NCBI RefSeq assembly: GCF_007655135.1
Contig: NC_045127.1
Span: 21,618,199-21,682,198 of the forward strand
Direction: 5' to 3'
DNA length: 64,000 nucleotides
From: Punica granatum
Lineage: Eukaryota > Streptophyta > Magnoliopsida > Myrtales > Lythraceae
Of the stretch, positions 35,247-46,600 are shown piece by piece. The notes below the pieces were generated by a model that did not search any database, was not told where the DNA came from, and saw only the letters and a list, made by a program, of their open reading frames with translations. Made by a program: the position numbers and the translations under genes. Positions within the stretch are counted from its first letter, which is position 1, and the number at the start of each line of letters is the position of its first letter.

Positions 35247-38200
35247 TACAGTATTATGTGTCTAGGCATTTCATTGAAAATTGTGGATTTTTAAAAGGGC
35301 GTGACCACCGGTTCATGACACGTCAACTCAATTACAAGCTATTGACTGGTTCGTGCAATTTATTAGGAAGGTCAAAAAGATTTATTCTCTGAGTGAGCTG
35401 GTTACCACGTGTGTGGAGTTAGTTAAGTTGAGTGAGTTTGCCGAATGCCTTGGATTTGTGGGCTTCGAATTATCGAATTGATCATGGATGGACCGCTCGA
35501 ATGGAATCATAATCGCCGATTGTCTTAATTATCGAAAGCGACTCTCAACACGAGGATCGTGGCTGGTCCTCATGGGCCAAGGAGGCTCGGCCAGAGGTGG
35601 TCGAGAGCCCTTGAGCCGTTGTGGGGGCGATGGTCCCCATGACCCGAGTCCATGCGTATTGCTTGATGTTAACACATTAAAAGTGTGATTGATCGTCAAA
35701 TTAAGGTTGGCACAGGAAACGAGATTACACAAAAATCGAGAATCAAAGTTAAATGGGGAAAAGAAGAACATCACTTGACTCGAAATGGGTCAAGGAGCTC
35801 TCGGCCACTTCTCTTAGGAAATGGCCAAGAGACCCATTGACTCGCTCTGAGTCTCGTGAGGTCTTCTTGTCCCGATTTTAATCATTTCTCACATACTCAA
35901 ATTATCAAACACAATAATAACAATCATACACGATGTTGGTGCCGCCATGATAGCGAGTACTACAAACAACAGTACAAACATGCATAAATCACGATATTAA
36001 AAGGAATCGATAAAAAGGCACGGCACGGGAGATGGGAAAACATAAAAACACGGGAAACGATTAGTGTCGAAGAGGAGGAGACCGTCTTGGTTTTGAGAGA
36101 GCCAAAGAGGCTCTCGACCACCTCCCTTAGGATGTGGCCAAGAGTTCTCCGTGGCTTTCTCAAGCCAAGGCAATCTCCTTAACCTCGACTCCAACATCTT
36201 CCTGTCATTCTAACTTGCAATACATCATTAAGTGATCATGCAAGCAAACTAAAGGCATTTATAAACAAAAGCAAGCATTAAGTCGGTTGGGGGTCGCCTT
36301 ACCACCCCCCAAAGCTCGGAAACTAAAAGTCCTAGCTCCTCTAAGTCTAGAGAATGTTATACCTACACCTCGGGGCGTGAAGGAAAGCTTGGTGGCTCGG
36401 TGGAAGAGCAAAGGAGGTCGAGTGACCCCATTGAGCCTAGAGGACCCGGGTGGACGGGTGACTAGGTGCGGCTGCTGGGGGCTATGCACGGTGGCCCAAG
36501 GTTGTTGAAGAACCCCAAGGCATGGTTGGAGGTGGCACTCGAGTTGCTGGTCCCTGCACAAACCCACACAAGAAGGGAACCGAAAGGAAAGAAGATGAAA
36601 CCCAGGAAGATGGTGACGTCCCGGGAGTGGCTGTGCACGATGAAAGGGCTCTTGGCCCGTGACTTCCTTGTCACTAGGAAGAGAAAGGGTCGTGGGTGGC
36701 CAATCAAAGGATGTAGGCACGACTCGCCTTAGTCGTTGAGGTAGGAAGCTCATCGAAAAATCGAATAAGACTCAAGAGACCCTATTGATCTGAGCTGAAA
36801 TGGGTTGATGGAGGCTTCAAATGGAAAAATGGACGTCACCAATAGGCTTGGGAGGTCGAAAACATATAGAATATGAGATTCGTTTCAAGTTTGGGTCGGG
36901 TAAGGAGGCTATTGCTGAAAAACCGAGTGATTTCCCAACTAGAAATGGTTGGTTTCGACTTGCTGGAGCTATTGGAAGGGGGTGACTAAATGAGGGGAGT
37001 TTGAGAGGATTTGAGAGCTTAGGAGAGTTAGATAGAGAAAGGCTTCTAGAGAGTGATTAACTTGTCTTGCAATTAGGCATATATAGGAGTGTTAACAAGC
37101 AAAACTAAGCAAGATTAGAAGAGATTAAGGGGGATTATGAGGTAGCCGGCCATATTAGTTTATTGGGAAAGGGGGAACCTAGATCCACATTTTGCGAAAA
37201 GTTGAAGAAGATATGGACTGGATGGGGTACTTTAGTGTATAAAATATGGGGCAAACATGTAGATATTGAAGAAAAGGGAAGGGAGAAACTTGGCCGGCCA
37301 TGGTAAGGGAAGTCGTGTGTCCCACGGTGAGCTTGGGGAGTCGAGGAGGTTCAAGTCTCGGTCGGTTGCGCGTTCAAGTTTTGTGCCTCAAATGGATGAC
37401 GTATTGTCAATATCGGCGGGAGAGGATTCCAATGAGCCTAACATCGACATATTTTGCTTAATGCAATAACTTGAGGGCCCGGAGGATCAGGAGTAATTTT
37501 TGCTCGATTCGGGCAATCCGAGCAAGGTTAATTGTTTCTCTCGACCTTTTGCGTGTGCTGCATTCTGCATTGGTCGCTTGATATGCTCCGTCGTTAGGGC
37601 GGAACAGTTGGCTCCACGACATCTGCTGCAAATGGTAAACTAGAGACGGCCTAGGGATCAGCAGTCAGACTTCTCTAACTATTTCTAGAGTGTCTCGAGG
37701 TGTCCAGAGACCATTGTGTTCTCCATTTGTCGAAAACGAATCCCGAAGGTTTGCCAAGCGACATTTGATACCCTTCTGTAGCTACTCGGGAAACCTGGAT
37801 GAAATGTCCTCCCTGGCCCCTAGGGTTGTTGGGATTGGCCGAGCCAAATATTGGGCGTTAACATTTCGACATGTGGGCCCTCGGCTTGAGAATCTCGTTG
37901 AAATGACCCATTTTTCCATTCGGGATAACTCGTGCAGTCAGATTTGACATGACCTCCCCGGTCCTTGGGGTCCCTGGGATTGGCCGAGCCAGATCTCGGG
38001 TATTAACACTTAGCTTGACAAATCACCGACTTGAGAATCTCGAAGAAAGAGCACTTTTTTCTTACTCATGACTCACTCAGGTGGCGAAGATGATTCCCGA
38101 AAATTAGTCTGAAGCAAGCCTCCTGGTCTTGAGGATCCCTAGGGTTGGCTAGACCTGTCCTCAGGCATCCACGATCCACCTGACTAGTCAGTGTCTTAGG

Positions 38201-38624
38201 AGCCCCGCTGGAAGACCTGTCTACGAATGTTCGGGGGTGCCCCAACTCAAGCAGATGATATGCAGAGTGTGCTCGGAGGTGTTATTCATCAATTTGACAC
38301 CATGAGGGATTTTTAGAGTACCATATTAGATACCTTCTGACGGCCCAATGAACCGGTGATGAATAGTGCTTTAGGAGCTGGTTTTTATTAGCCCAAGGTC
38401 ACGCGTTGTCTAGCCTTTTCGGCTTCTCTATGTGATCTGTATGGGAAACCTTGAATTCTTCTACATTGTCATGCTCCAAGGTCGTCTGGTTGCCCTTGTT
38501 GATCCGGCTATGAACAGTAATTCGGGGTTTGCGGAGTCACTTTCTGTTAGAGCTCAAAAGTCGTAACTGGGCGCCTTGTTGATGTCCTATCTTAGAGTCG
38601 GTGGACCAAAACGGGGTGCTAACA
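35247..38624 (-). mobile_element. LTR C: start half of another minus-strand Tat-like LTR
   Basis: The region resumes at the LTR position equivalent to about 32575 and runs to the LTR start (complement of TGTTAGCACCCCGTTTTGG, ending at 38624). It includes the parts homologous to the promoter segment ('gcatatatagg' near 37079) and a roughly 165-bp tandem duplication at about 37810-37990 ('gggattggccgagcca' twice). The other half is not found left of LTR A, so the target LTR was later truncated or rearranged. No gene is supported. Confidence 0.65.
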
Positions 38625-39170
38625 ACATGCATACTAATTCAAACTCAAGACGAGCAGGGAGCGAATCATGAAATTTAGCCAAACTATCGAATTTTGAAGT
38701 ACGAATTTACGTTCTTCGCCCTTTCCATGCAAGGCTTCCATGGGGCCTCATCCAATCACCCACCAAACATCCAAACAACATCATGAGATGCAAGAGGCAT
38801 CCAAATTAATCACGTTGAGTCATTTTTAGCTCTAGTCGGAATCATTATATGCCCATTCCATGTTTATTTCAAGGTCAATTTGATGTTTAAAGTGGTCTTA
38901 GGCCAAGTTTGGGTTCAAGTAGGTTCGTGTGAGTCATTTTCCCAACATCACAGCCCCTTTTAAGTCTCTTCAACTGATTAGCAAGTTCGTGTAAGGTGAG
39001 TTCCAAGAGCACGACCCGTTTTAGATGTCCAAGTTCAATTTATACCTTTTCATGCAATCTTGATCCCAACAAGGAACAATATACTAATCAATCACCCAAA
39101 TAAGATCAAATAAGCCCTCAGCATGACTCTAAGTGTCCAAGTAGGTACAACTTCGAGCTAACGTCGAACG
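38625..39170. other. Unannotated spacer
   Basis: About 550 bp with no recognisable gene, repeat end or domain. It is the target in which the Tekay-like solo LTR inserted. Confidence 0.4.
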
Positions 39171-39175
39171 GAATC

Positions 39176-42100
39176 TGTCACGACCCAAAATTTCGATAGA
39201 ACTTTCCCTAAATTTCATCAATAGCCCTTATCAGAACCATATCACTATTCCTATAAAATTTGCTTTCCATAACTCTCAAAAATATATAACCAATCCAGCA
39301 ATATCTAATACACACACACACATATATATATATATATCTCAAAAGGGAGTAACTTTTCTCAACCACATCACTAACCCACTAAACAAAAATTTCAGGTCGT
39401 AACATGTTCAAATATATTTTGTACAAGGAGAATACTTATCAAATAACTAAGACTTCTACCTAGTCCTCCAAGCTGATCCCCGATATCAAAAGTGGTTCCT
39501 TCGTGCAATCGGAAGCTTATCTAGAAAAATGTATGCAGGGTGTGAGCTGCATCTCAGTGAGCACTAAATTCCAAAGCAAAATGAATAATATTAAGTGATA
39601 AATATATTTTAGACAATCAAATATTCATATAAACAGTAGTAGCATAAGCAAATATTCACCCACACGACATATTAGACAATACATACAAATGATTACTAAG
39701 TTCATTCATCAACAATCAATTGCCCTTATAACCATATAAACTATTATTAGAATTAACCATTAACCAACATCATTTTGCACTCATAACCTAACTAAATCAA
39801 ATTAGCAAACAACACGGCTTCCATACAATAATTCAGACAATCATATTAATCATCACATTTACAGCAATCCAACCAAACAAACAATATACAACACAACCAA
39901 ATCAATATAGCCATAGTGTTGCATTCCCTCGCAACAGAGTTGCAACTGTACCGTGACCCCGCACTTCTCGCACATATCATTCTCAACTCCCAATATCCAT
40001 ATCTCATAAGCGAGGGCCGCCTATTAACCTCTGACGGTAAGAGTTGACCTCAATTTGTATTCCGCCGGGTCTTAGCGACCGATCAAGTCCCTTTTTCTAT
40101 TCCGCCAGGTCTAGCAGCCGATCAGGCCCCTGTTTATATTTCGCCGGGCCCAGCGGCCGATCATGCCCCAATTTATATTCCGCCGGGTCCAGCGGCCGAT
40201 CAGGCCCTATTTGTATTCCGCTGGGTCCAGCGGCCGATCTGGCCCATTTTGTAATCCGCCGGGTCCAGCGGTCCCATGGCTATAGTCAAACCACAATCAC
40301 AATCACAATCATGATCATTTGTAACCATACCATCTCACGTCATACATCATTATACCCCGGCATAATCCCAATCACATCACAATGGCAGCACATTACCATT
40401 ACATATCTCATACACAACCAGTAAACACAATCACACCGCGTTATCTCAAATCAAAGTGAAACATACAAGACAATACCTCTCACATTCCATCACGGAACAT
40501 AGCACGACCAATTCCTTAATCTAACTATCACAATATTCATCTTAACAATTTATATAATTAAAACGCATCATTTCACAAAGGACTAGAATATTCACATAAC
40601 ATACATACACACACATATATATATATATATATATCATTTTCCAATGGAATAAGGTACTCACCGGTAACCCCCAGAAATAAATCACCAAGTTCAAGTCTTC
40701 AATATACATGGCTTTGGTATACTCCATTCCTGATAGATATTAAATTTAACAAGAAACTAATTTATAAGCATATATCACACCACTAAGTAACTAATCATCA
40801 CAGTACATTCCTTCCCCTAACAATTATAGATTATATTGCAAGCTAGTTCTCAATTTCAATATAACTTAGAATAGTTTTTCATGAAAAAGCAATCACATAC
40901 TAGTCTCTAGTATGCTTATCTAGCACTAAAAGTAAGGAAAGCAGCACATCATCAACCCCCATGACCTCTTTATAATTTTATCTTAGATAAATCTATAGAA
41001 TAATTCTTTATGGACTGATGCAAGTTAGTACCAAACCTTTCCTATTACTCAATTCACCCTTTGCTATTCTCACAATTGATTCAAAAATCTGAAAATATTC
41101 TCAAACAAAACTAATTAGTCCCAATAGCATTTTAAACAGTAAAATGAGCAAATTCATAACTAAAATATCAATAATCATTTTCACCGCTCACTTAATCTTC
41201 ATTAGAAAACCCAATATCAAGTATAAATATGTATATGCTTATATATTTCCAACTTAATCTATCCATAGATTTCTCATAATGAATTTCAACTTAATGAGGA
41301 TCATTCACACCAAAATAGAAAATCTCAAACCAATAAAGACTAGTGCAAGGCAACAAACTGACTCTTTAAATCGAAGTTTCCATTCTAGCCATCTTCATGA
41401 CCTTTAAATGGTAAATTGGATTTTTCTTAAGCCACGTGGAAGTATAATTAGCTTCCCTTGTTCCTTAGGCTACCACTCAATAACCATAACTAACTACGAC
41501 CTTGAACTTTGTCAATCCAATATTTTATCTAATCACGACCTCAATTTATCACAAGAATTACATATAGGCAAGACAAAGCTTAAACAGTAATAATAATACA
41601 ATCAACCTCACATACCTAAGCATATCATTCAATTTACCTAATTCTAAGCTTAACCTCTTCCTCTCGGGTGCTCCCCCATTTCCCAAATCATATAAGGAAG
41701 AGTACATCGAAGTATATAACCTCAACCCCAAAGGAAATTCGAAAATTTTCAGTACATCCAAACTAATTAGCAATCTAACATCTACGGCTCACTCCCTGCT
41801 TACTGGGCTTCCATCAACCTTAACCAAACTACCATTATTGACTTCATCATTTTAGTAAATGAACTAATTCTTTTTCCTAATTCATTAAGGAGGAATCACG
41901 ATCAAGAAAAAGAACCTCAATACAAGCACAAGAGCAATTGTGAAATCAATTGCATACCCAAATAGCTTGTTGTATGCTATAAAGCAAGCTAAACTCCTCT
42001 ACCCAAATTGGTGTTCAGTTCAGCACTTTGCCCGCCTCTATTATGCAATTTCCCTCTCTGGCGAATTCTTCCTTTATTCTCTCTCTCTCTCTATATTCTT

Positions 42101-42771
42101 CGTCTTCCTCTATTTCTTCTTCTTCTTCTTTTTTTTTTTTGTTGCTTTGCCTACGAAGATAGGCATCTAATGTATCAAACTTCTAAGCACAGAAGTATGT
42201 AATGCACTCGTGCAGGTTATTAACAAGGCAATCGATCGAGATTCAGCATATTGATGAAGCAAAATTCCAGTCCACTCCTTACCTATGGGTGAACTCCATC
42301 CCGACTCTCGGTCGATTCTCTATTCCCTTTCTCTAGCATATCCTCTCTCTCTCTCTCTATGCGTCTCTCTCTCTCACTCTCTTGTTTTCTCTCGAACATA
42401 GCTCTCTCTTTTTCTCTCTGTTTCTCTCTTGCTCTGTTTCGTTTTCTTCTTTTTGTTTCCCCTAGTGAAACAGAACAGAGAAGGAAAGGAAAAAATAAAA
42501 TGGATACTCAGGCGGTGGAAGCTTGAGGGAGAAATGTGGGCCACGTGGGGTCCCTTGCTCCCCTTTCATTTTCTTTTTCTTTCTTTTTTTTTTGTGCTCC
42601 AAGAAGCTTAATATAATATATATACATATATATTAGCATGTAAGTATATGTATGCTATTTTGTGTCAGCTCTCACAATGACCTACATATAAATATATATA
42701 TATATATATATAAAAGCATGTAAGTATATGTATATGTGTTCTATTTGAAACTCAAAATGTCAAGTCTCACA
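39176..42771 (-). mobile_element. Solo LTR (3596 bp) of a Tekay-related family
   Basis: It runs from TGTCACGACCC (the complement of a GGGTCGTGACA end) to GTCTCACA, and is flanked by a perfect 5-bp duplication GAATC (39171-39175 and 42772-42776). It shares the inverted 39-bp minisatellite (about 40057-40277), the 'accgtgaccccgca' block (39950-39963) and the terminal motif with the LTRs of the element at 4428-19742, but is longer and diverged, so it is a different subfamily. TA and CT simple repeats occur at 39314-39336, 40612-40633, 42343-42425 and 42680-42712. No coding sequence. Confidence 0.85.
40057..40277 (-). repeat. Minisatellite of the solo LTR, about five to six units
   Basis: On the plus strand, units of about 39-42 bp contain 'ATTCCGCCGGGTC' and 'AGCGGCCGATCAGGCCC'. 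They are the reverse complement of the array in the Tekay-like LTRs at 6659-6880 and 18811-19028. Confidence 0.8.
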
Positions 42772-42776
42772 GAATC

Positions 42777-43661
42777 GCGCAAGCGAGCCGAGGATGGCAA
42801 GTGGGAAGCATCGGGTCTTCAAGGGTCTCAGCTTTCTTCGAGCTTTGTCACGGTCTCCTTGAGCTGAAGACAAGCTTCTCACATCCCAAATATCACCTAC
42901 AAAGAGTGGAAGAGAAAAGAGGAGAAGATGAAGGGCAGCTCGATGAAGATTTAGGCTAGAGCCACCCTGCACAGCCTTCAATTCCGGGGCTGGACAGGAA
43001 GATGGAGGCCTCCAATGGGAAAACAATCACTTGGAGGATTAGAGGAGGAAGAGAGGAAGCTAGGGGTGGCGTTCGTCTCTCTGGAAAGTGGTTGGAAGTA
43101 GCCAAAAATGGCCAGGTTCAGCCGCTGGTCATCGTAGGGGGCTAACTGGGCTAGGCGGCTGTTCAATGAAGAAAGTGAGAGGAGGAGAGAATTTTTCCCT
43201 GCCAAAAAGCCAAATTTTCAGATGTGTATGAGGTAAGAGGCGGCTTGGGGGCTGAATGGGAGAGGTTTCCCGTTATCTATCATGATCTAAGGGTGATTAG
43301 AGGGCAAAAAGGCTTTGATCCAAGGGTTGTACATGATTCTCATTAGGGCAGAGGGGTTTCAATGAATTTAAGGGAAAGACTATGGCTTTGTTTGGAATGG
43401 AGTGAAATTTAATTATACTCCATTCTAACAATAAATGATTATATTTATTTAAGATTGTAATGATTGTATTGTTAAATTATGAGAAAAAGTGGAAAAACAT
43501 AATGAATAATTGATAGAAAATAATGATTATATTGTTGAATATCAACGGAAGAGTTTCTAATACATACATATATGCATATGATTATATACTAGTTCTACAC
43601 CCGAAAAGTCCAGTCCTTCATCTTCATCCTAAAGAATGTGAACAAAACTGTTCAGCTTTTT
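42777..43661. other. Intergenic region downstream of the DXS-like gene
   Basis: No gene is supported. A palindrome (AATGGAGT...ACTCCATT, about 43407-43437) follows 'ctttgtttgg' (43394), a common miniature-transposon end, so an AT-rich MITE fragment may cover about 43390-43560. The 3' untranslated region and poly(A) signal of the gene should lie close to 43662 on the minus strand. Confidence 0.35.
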
Positions 43662-46600
43662 CTAGGTCATCAAGAGCAAGGCTTCTTTAGTTCGACCCAA
43701 GAGGCTCAATGCAGTTGCTGCGATATGGTGCCCAGTCAGACCGGCAAGAGTGAGCTGTTCTGCAGATGATGTGTGCTCTATGTAGTTATCAGGCAAAACG
43801 ATTGGACGCCACTGCAGAAGCCAATTTCCAAAATTTTAGCTTCGGCTTGAAGTCAATAAATAGAGAGTGATAATAGAATTATCACAAACCAAAGAAATTT
43901 TACCCTCCGTATGAATCGAGGGAAACGGAGGGAAAGGGAAGGGAGGGAAACGAGCATTAGCCACGAGTTCACCTCCCCTCTTTTTACCCTCCGTTTCCCT
44001 CAAACAAAGCATTAGAGAACTCAATTAAATGTGAACTCTGCAAACAAAAGCTAACACAATCTAAGACAGAAAAATGATGGCAAGATGAAAAGAGAACAAA
44101 CCAGGAAAGGTTGGAAACAAGTTTCAGTGGATGAAAAATGGTTTAGAACGAAAAATCGAAAAGGCACAAAAGATTGAAGACAACTAACTTTTGCCCTATA
44201 TTACAGTGAATCAGAAAACAGGAAAAAACTGAAAAGTGGGAAATTTTCCATGTTTTCAGTTGTCTGCTTCTGAATATGGACTAGTAGCCATGAGATTTAA
44301 AACCAGCAAGCATTAATGCATATCATCAATCAAAAAATTCGGAAAAAGTATCCATGTAAAATACAAAGTCTTTAAATTAGGAAGACTAACCTTAACTCTT
44401 CCATCTAGCTGCCCATCTAGTGCAATAAACTGAGCAACATGCGATCCAAACCCTCCTATTGATCCTTCCTCAACAGTCACTAGGAAGTCATGGTTTTTGC
44501 ACAGCTCCCTCAGAAGCCCAATGTCGAGTGGCTTGCAGAATCTTGCATCCGCGACGGTCACCTCAATCCCGAGCGTTAAGAGGAGGGTCCTTGCCTTTAG
44601 GCAGTTATGGACCATCGACCCGTACCCAAGCAAAGCAACATCTTTACCCTCAGCAAGAATTCTCCCTTTGCCTATCTGCTCTGCAGAGAAGGCCCAGTCA
44701 ATTTGTAGTGCACAGGGAGGTTATAGTGGTCACCCAAAATCAAATAACTTTTTGGTAAATGGTGACTATTTTGTCCTTAGCAAAATAAATAACTGAATTT
44801 CCTGCTCATATGAATTTGTTATGCAGGTGTACGCTCAGAGCTGATTTTTGCTATGCTCAAGTCAGAACTTCACCCACAAAATCTGAGTCCCAAGCCTTAT
44901 TATGTACCTATTCAATCTTGAGCTCTGGGTGGGTAGGCATTTGTAGGCTCAAACCAGGCTGGAGGTCAACTAACCTCAACTTAATTTCCTGTTAGCCACT
45001 AAATGAGGCCAAGTTCAAACTCGGGTAAAGCTCAAGATCAGTCTCTTACGGCTCCAGAGCAAGGTTTTTATTTAACTCGAAAAATGGGATTATACTGGAA
45101 CTTTTGGAATTAAATAATGAAAATTGATAATATGGGTGAAGCTCGAATGGATACTGTAGTCTCTTGAGCCATGTATTGCGGAGCTATTGCTCAGCCTAAT
45201 TGACTAAGATAGTCCATGATCAAGTTAACTTTGAGCTGTCATCAACTCAATCCAATTAAATCGGGTGTAGTTTGCCTCAGTTGGAAGTAGGTAAGCAGGA
45301 AAAGAAAGGGAAGTTGCATTTCAGTTAAATGCTTTGCATTGTATATCTTGAAGAAAGATTCATGAATTAGTAGTTTAGTACCTCAATGGGTATCCCCACG
45401 CTTATAAAATTGTCTACTCGAGAGATTGCACCTCTTGGGTACCTAAAGCAAATGGGCCGATCATTGACTTGAGCTGCAGTTGACACCATGTCCACTAGCT
45501 CGTTCACATCAGAAGGTGCCATCACGATCATGTTAGGCAGACATGACATGAATGTTATGTCAAATGGCCCACATTGGACTGGGCCATTTGAGCCCACCAA
45601 TCCCGCGCTTGTTATCACGAAACGTACAGGGATTCTCTGCCGATCCACATCGTGAACAACCTAAGGAAATGAAAGGTTGATATAAAAATTTTGATTTTAC
45701 CAAAAAGGGAAAAATATACAAAAATAAATATGAGAGGATCATCATGTCTTATATAGGTGGGAATGTAGTTTCAATTTTTGGTGTTTAGTAATGAAAAATT
45801 TTATATCCAGTGTTCTATGGGAAGATGGAAAACTTGCTGGAAATATGTATAGTAGGAAAAAGAAAGGGACTTCAGATTCCTGATGCTAAGGGAAATCAGG
45901 CTACGACCAGGCCGGGCTCAGCCTCTTGAGGTGAATTTTTCCTCAAGCATGCCCTTTAAGGCTGCTAGACATGAGGAAGGCTTGCTCAGGGGCAAGGATT
46001 TTCTCAGAATTTGCAGGGAAACTCAGTGGAACTTCCGTAACTAAACAATATTTGGGTGGAAACACAGTACCGCAACCCAGTTCTCAGCTTTACTCAAGGA
46101 TGTCTGCCTATTGAAATTCTTAATACATGATTCTCAGGGGGGGGGGGGGGGTGGGGGGAGAGAGAGAGAACCTGGTCATAAGCTCTCTGAAGAAATGAAG
46201 ATGGGATCATGCAAAATGGTTTCAAACCTCCACAGGACAGACCGGCAGAAAATGTCACTGCATGCTGTTCTGCCATTCCTACATCAAAGAACCTTTCAGG
46301 CAATTTTTCCTGAAAGAGCTGAAAACATGGGTCCATCTCCATCCCGGCATGAACCATCACGATATCCCTATCTCCATCTGCTTCAATTAGCAATGACTCT
46401 ACAAAGCAATCGGAGTATGTTCTGGGAAGAATTTCATGTGCGCGTTGATCTGGATTCATCGAACCTAGAGAGTAGAGACCAGTGATGGTTCATCAGTTAA
46501 CTCATCATTATGTTTGGTCAAAGGGCCATTAGTTCTTGATCTGGTGTTCTTCCTAGAGAGATAAGTAGTGAAACGTGAGTATTCTGGTAATCTTTAGCAG

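Noticed and set aside
35246..35251. Target-site duplication for LTR A or B
   Set aside because: The right flank TACAG has no partner next to 21014 or 4034; the far end of that element is missing or outside the window.
36259..36753. 164-codon minus-strand frame
   Set aside because: It is within LTR C in the position of the decayed GC-rich block; antisense frames are also open; no domain.
42760..43026. 88-codon minus-strand frame crossing the end of the solo LTR
   Set aside because: It spans a transposon boundary and its duplication, so it cannot be an ancestral gene; no domain.
43836..44024. Inverted GGAAACGGAGGG / CCCTCCGTTTCCC motifs in the last intron, perhaps a MITE
   Set aside because: Two or more overlapping copies are present but ends and duplication could not be defined; too uncertain to list as an element.
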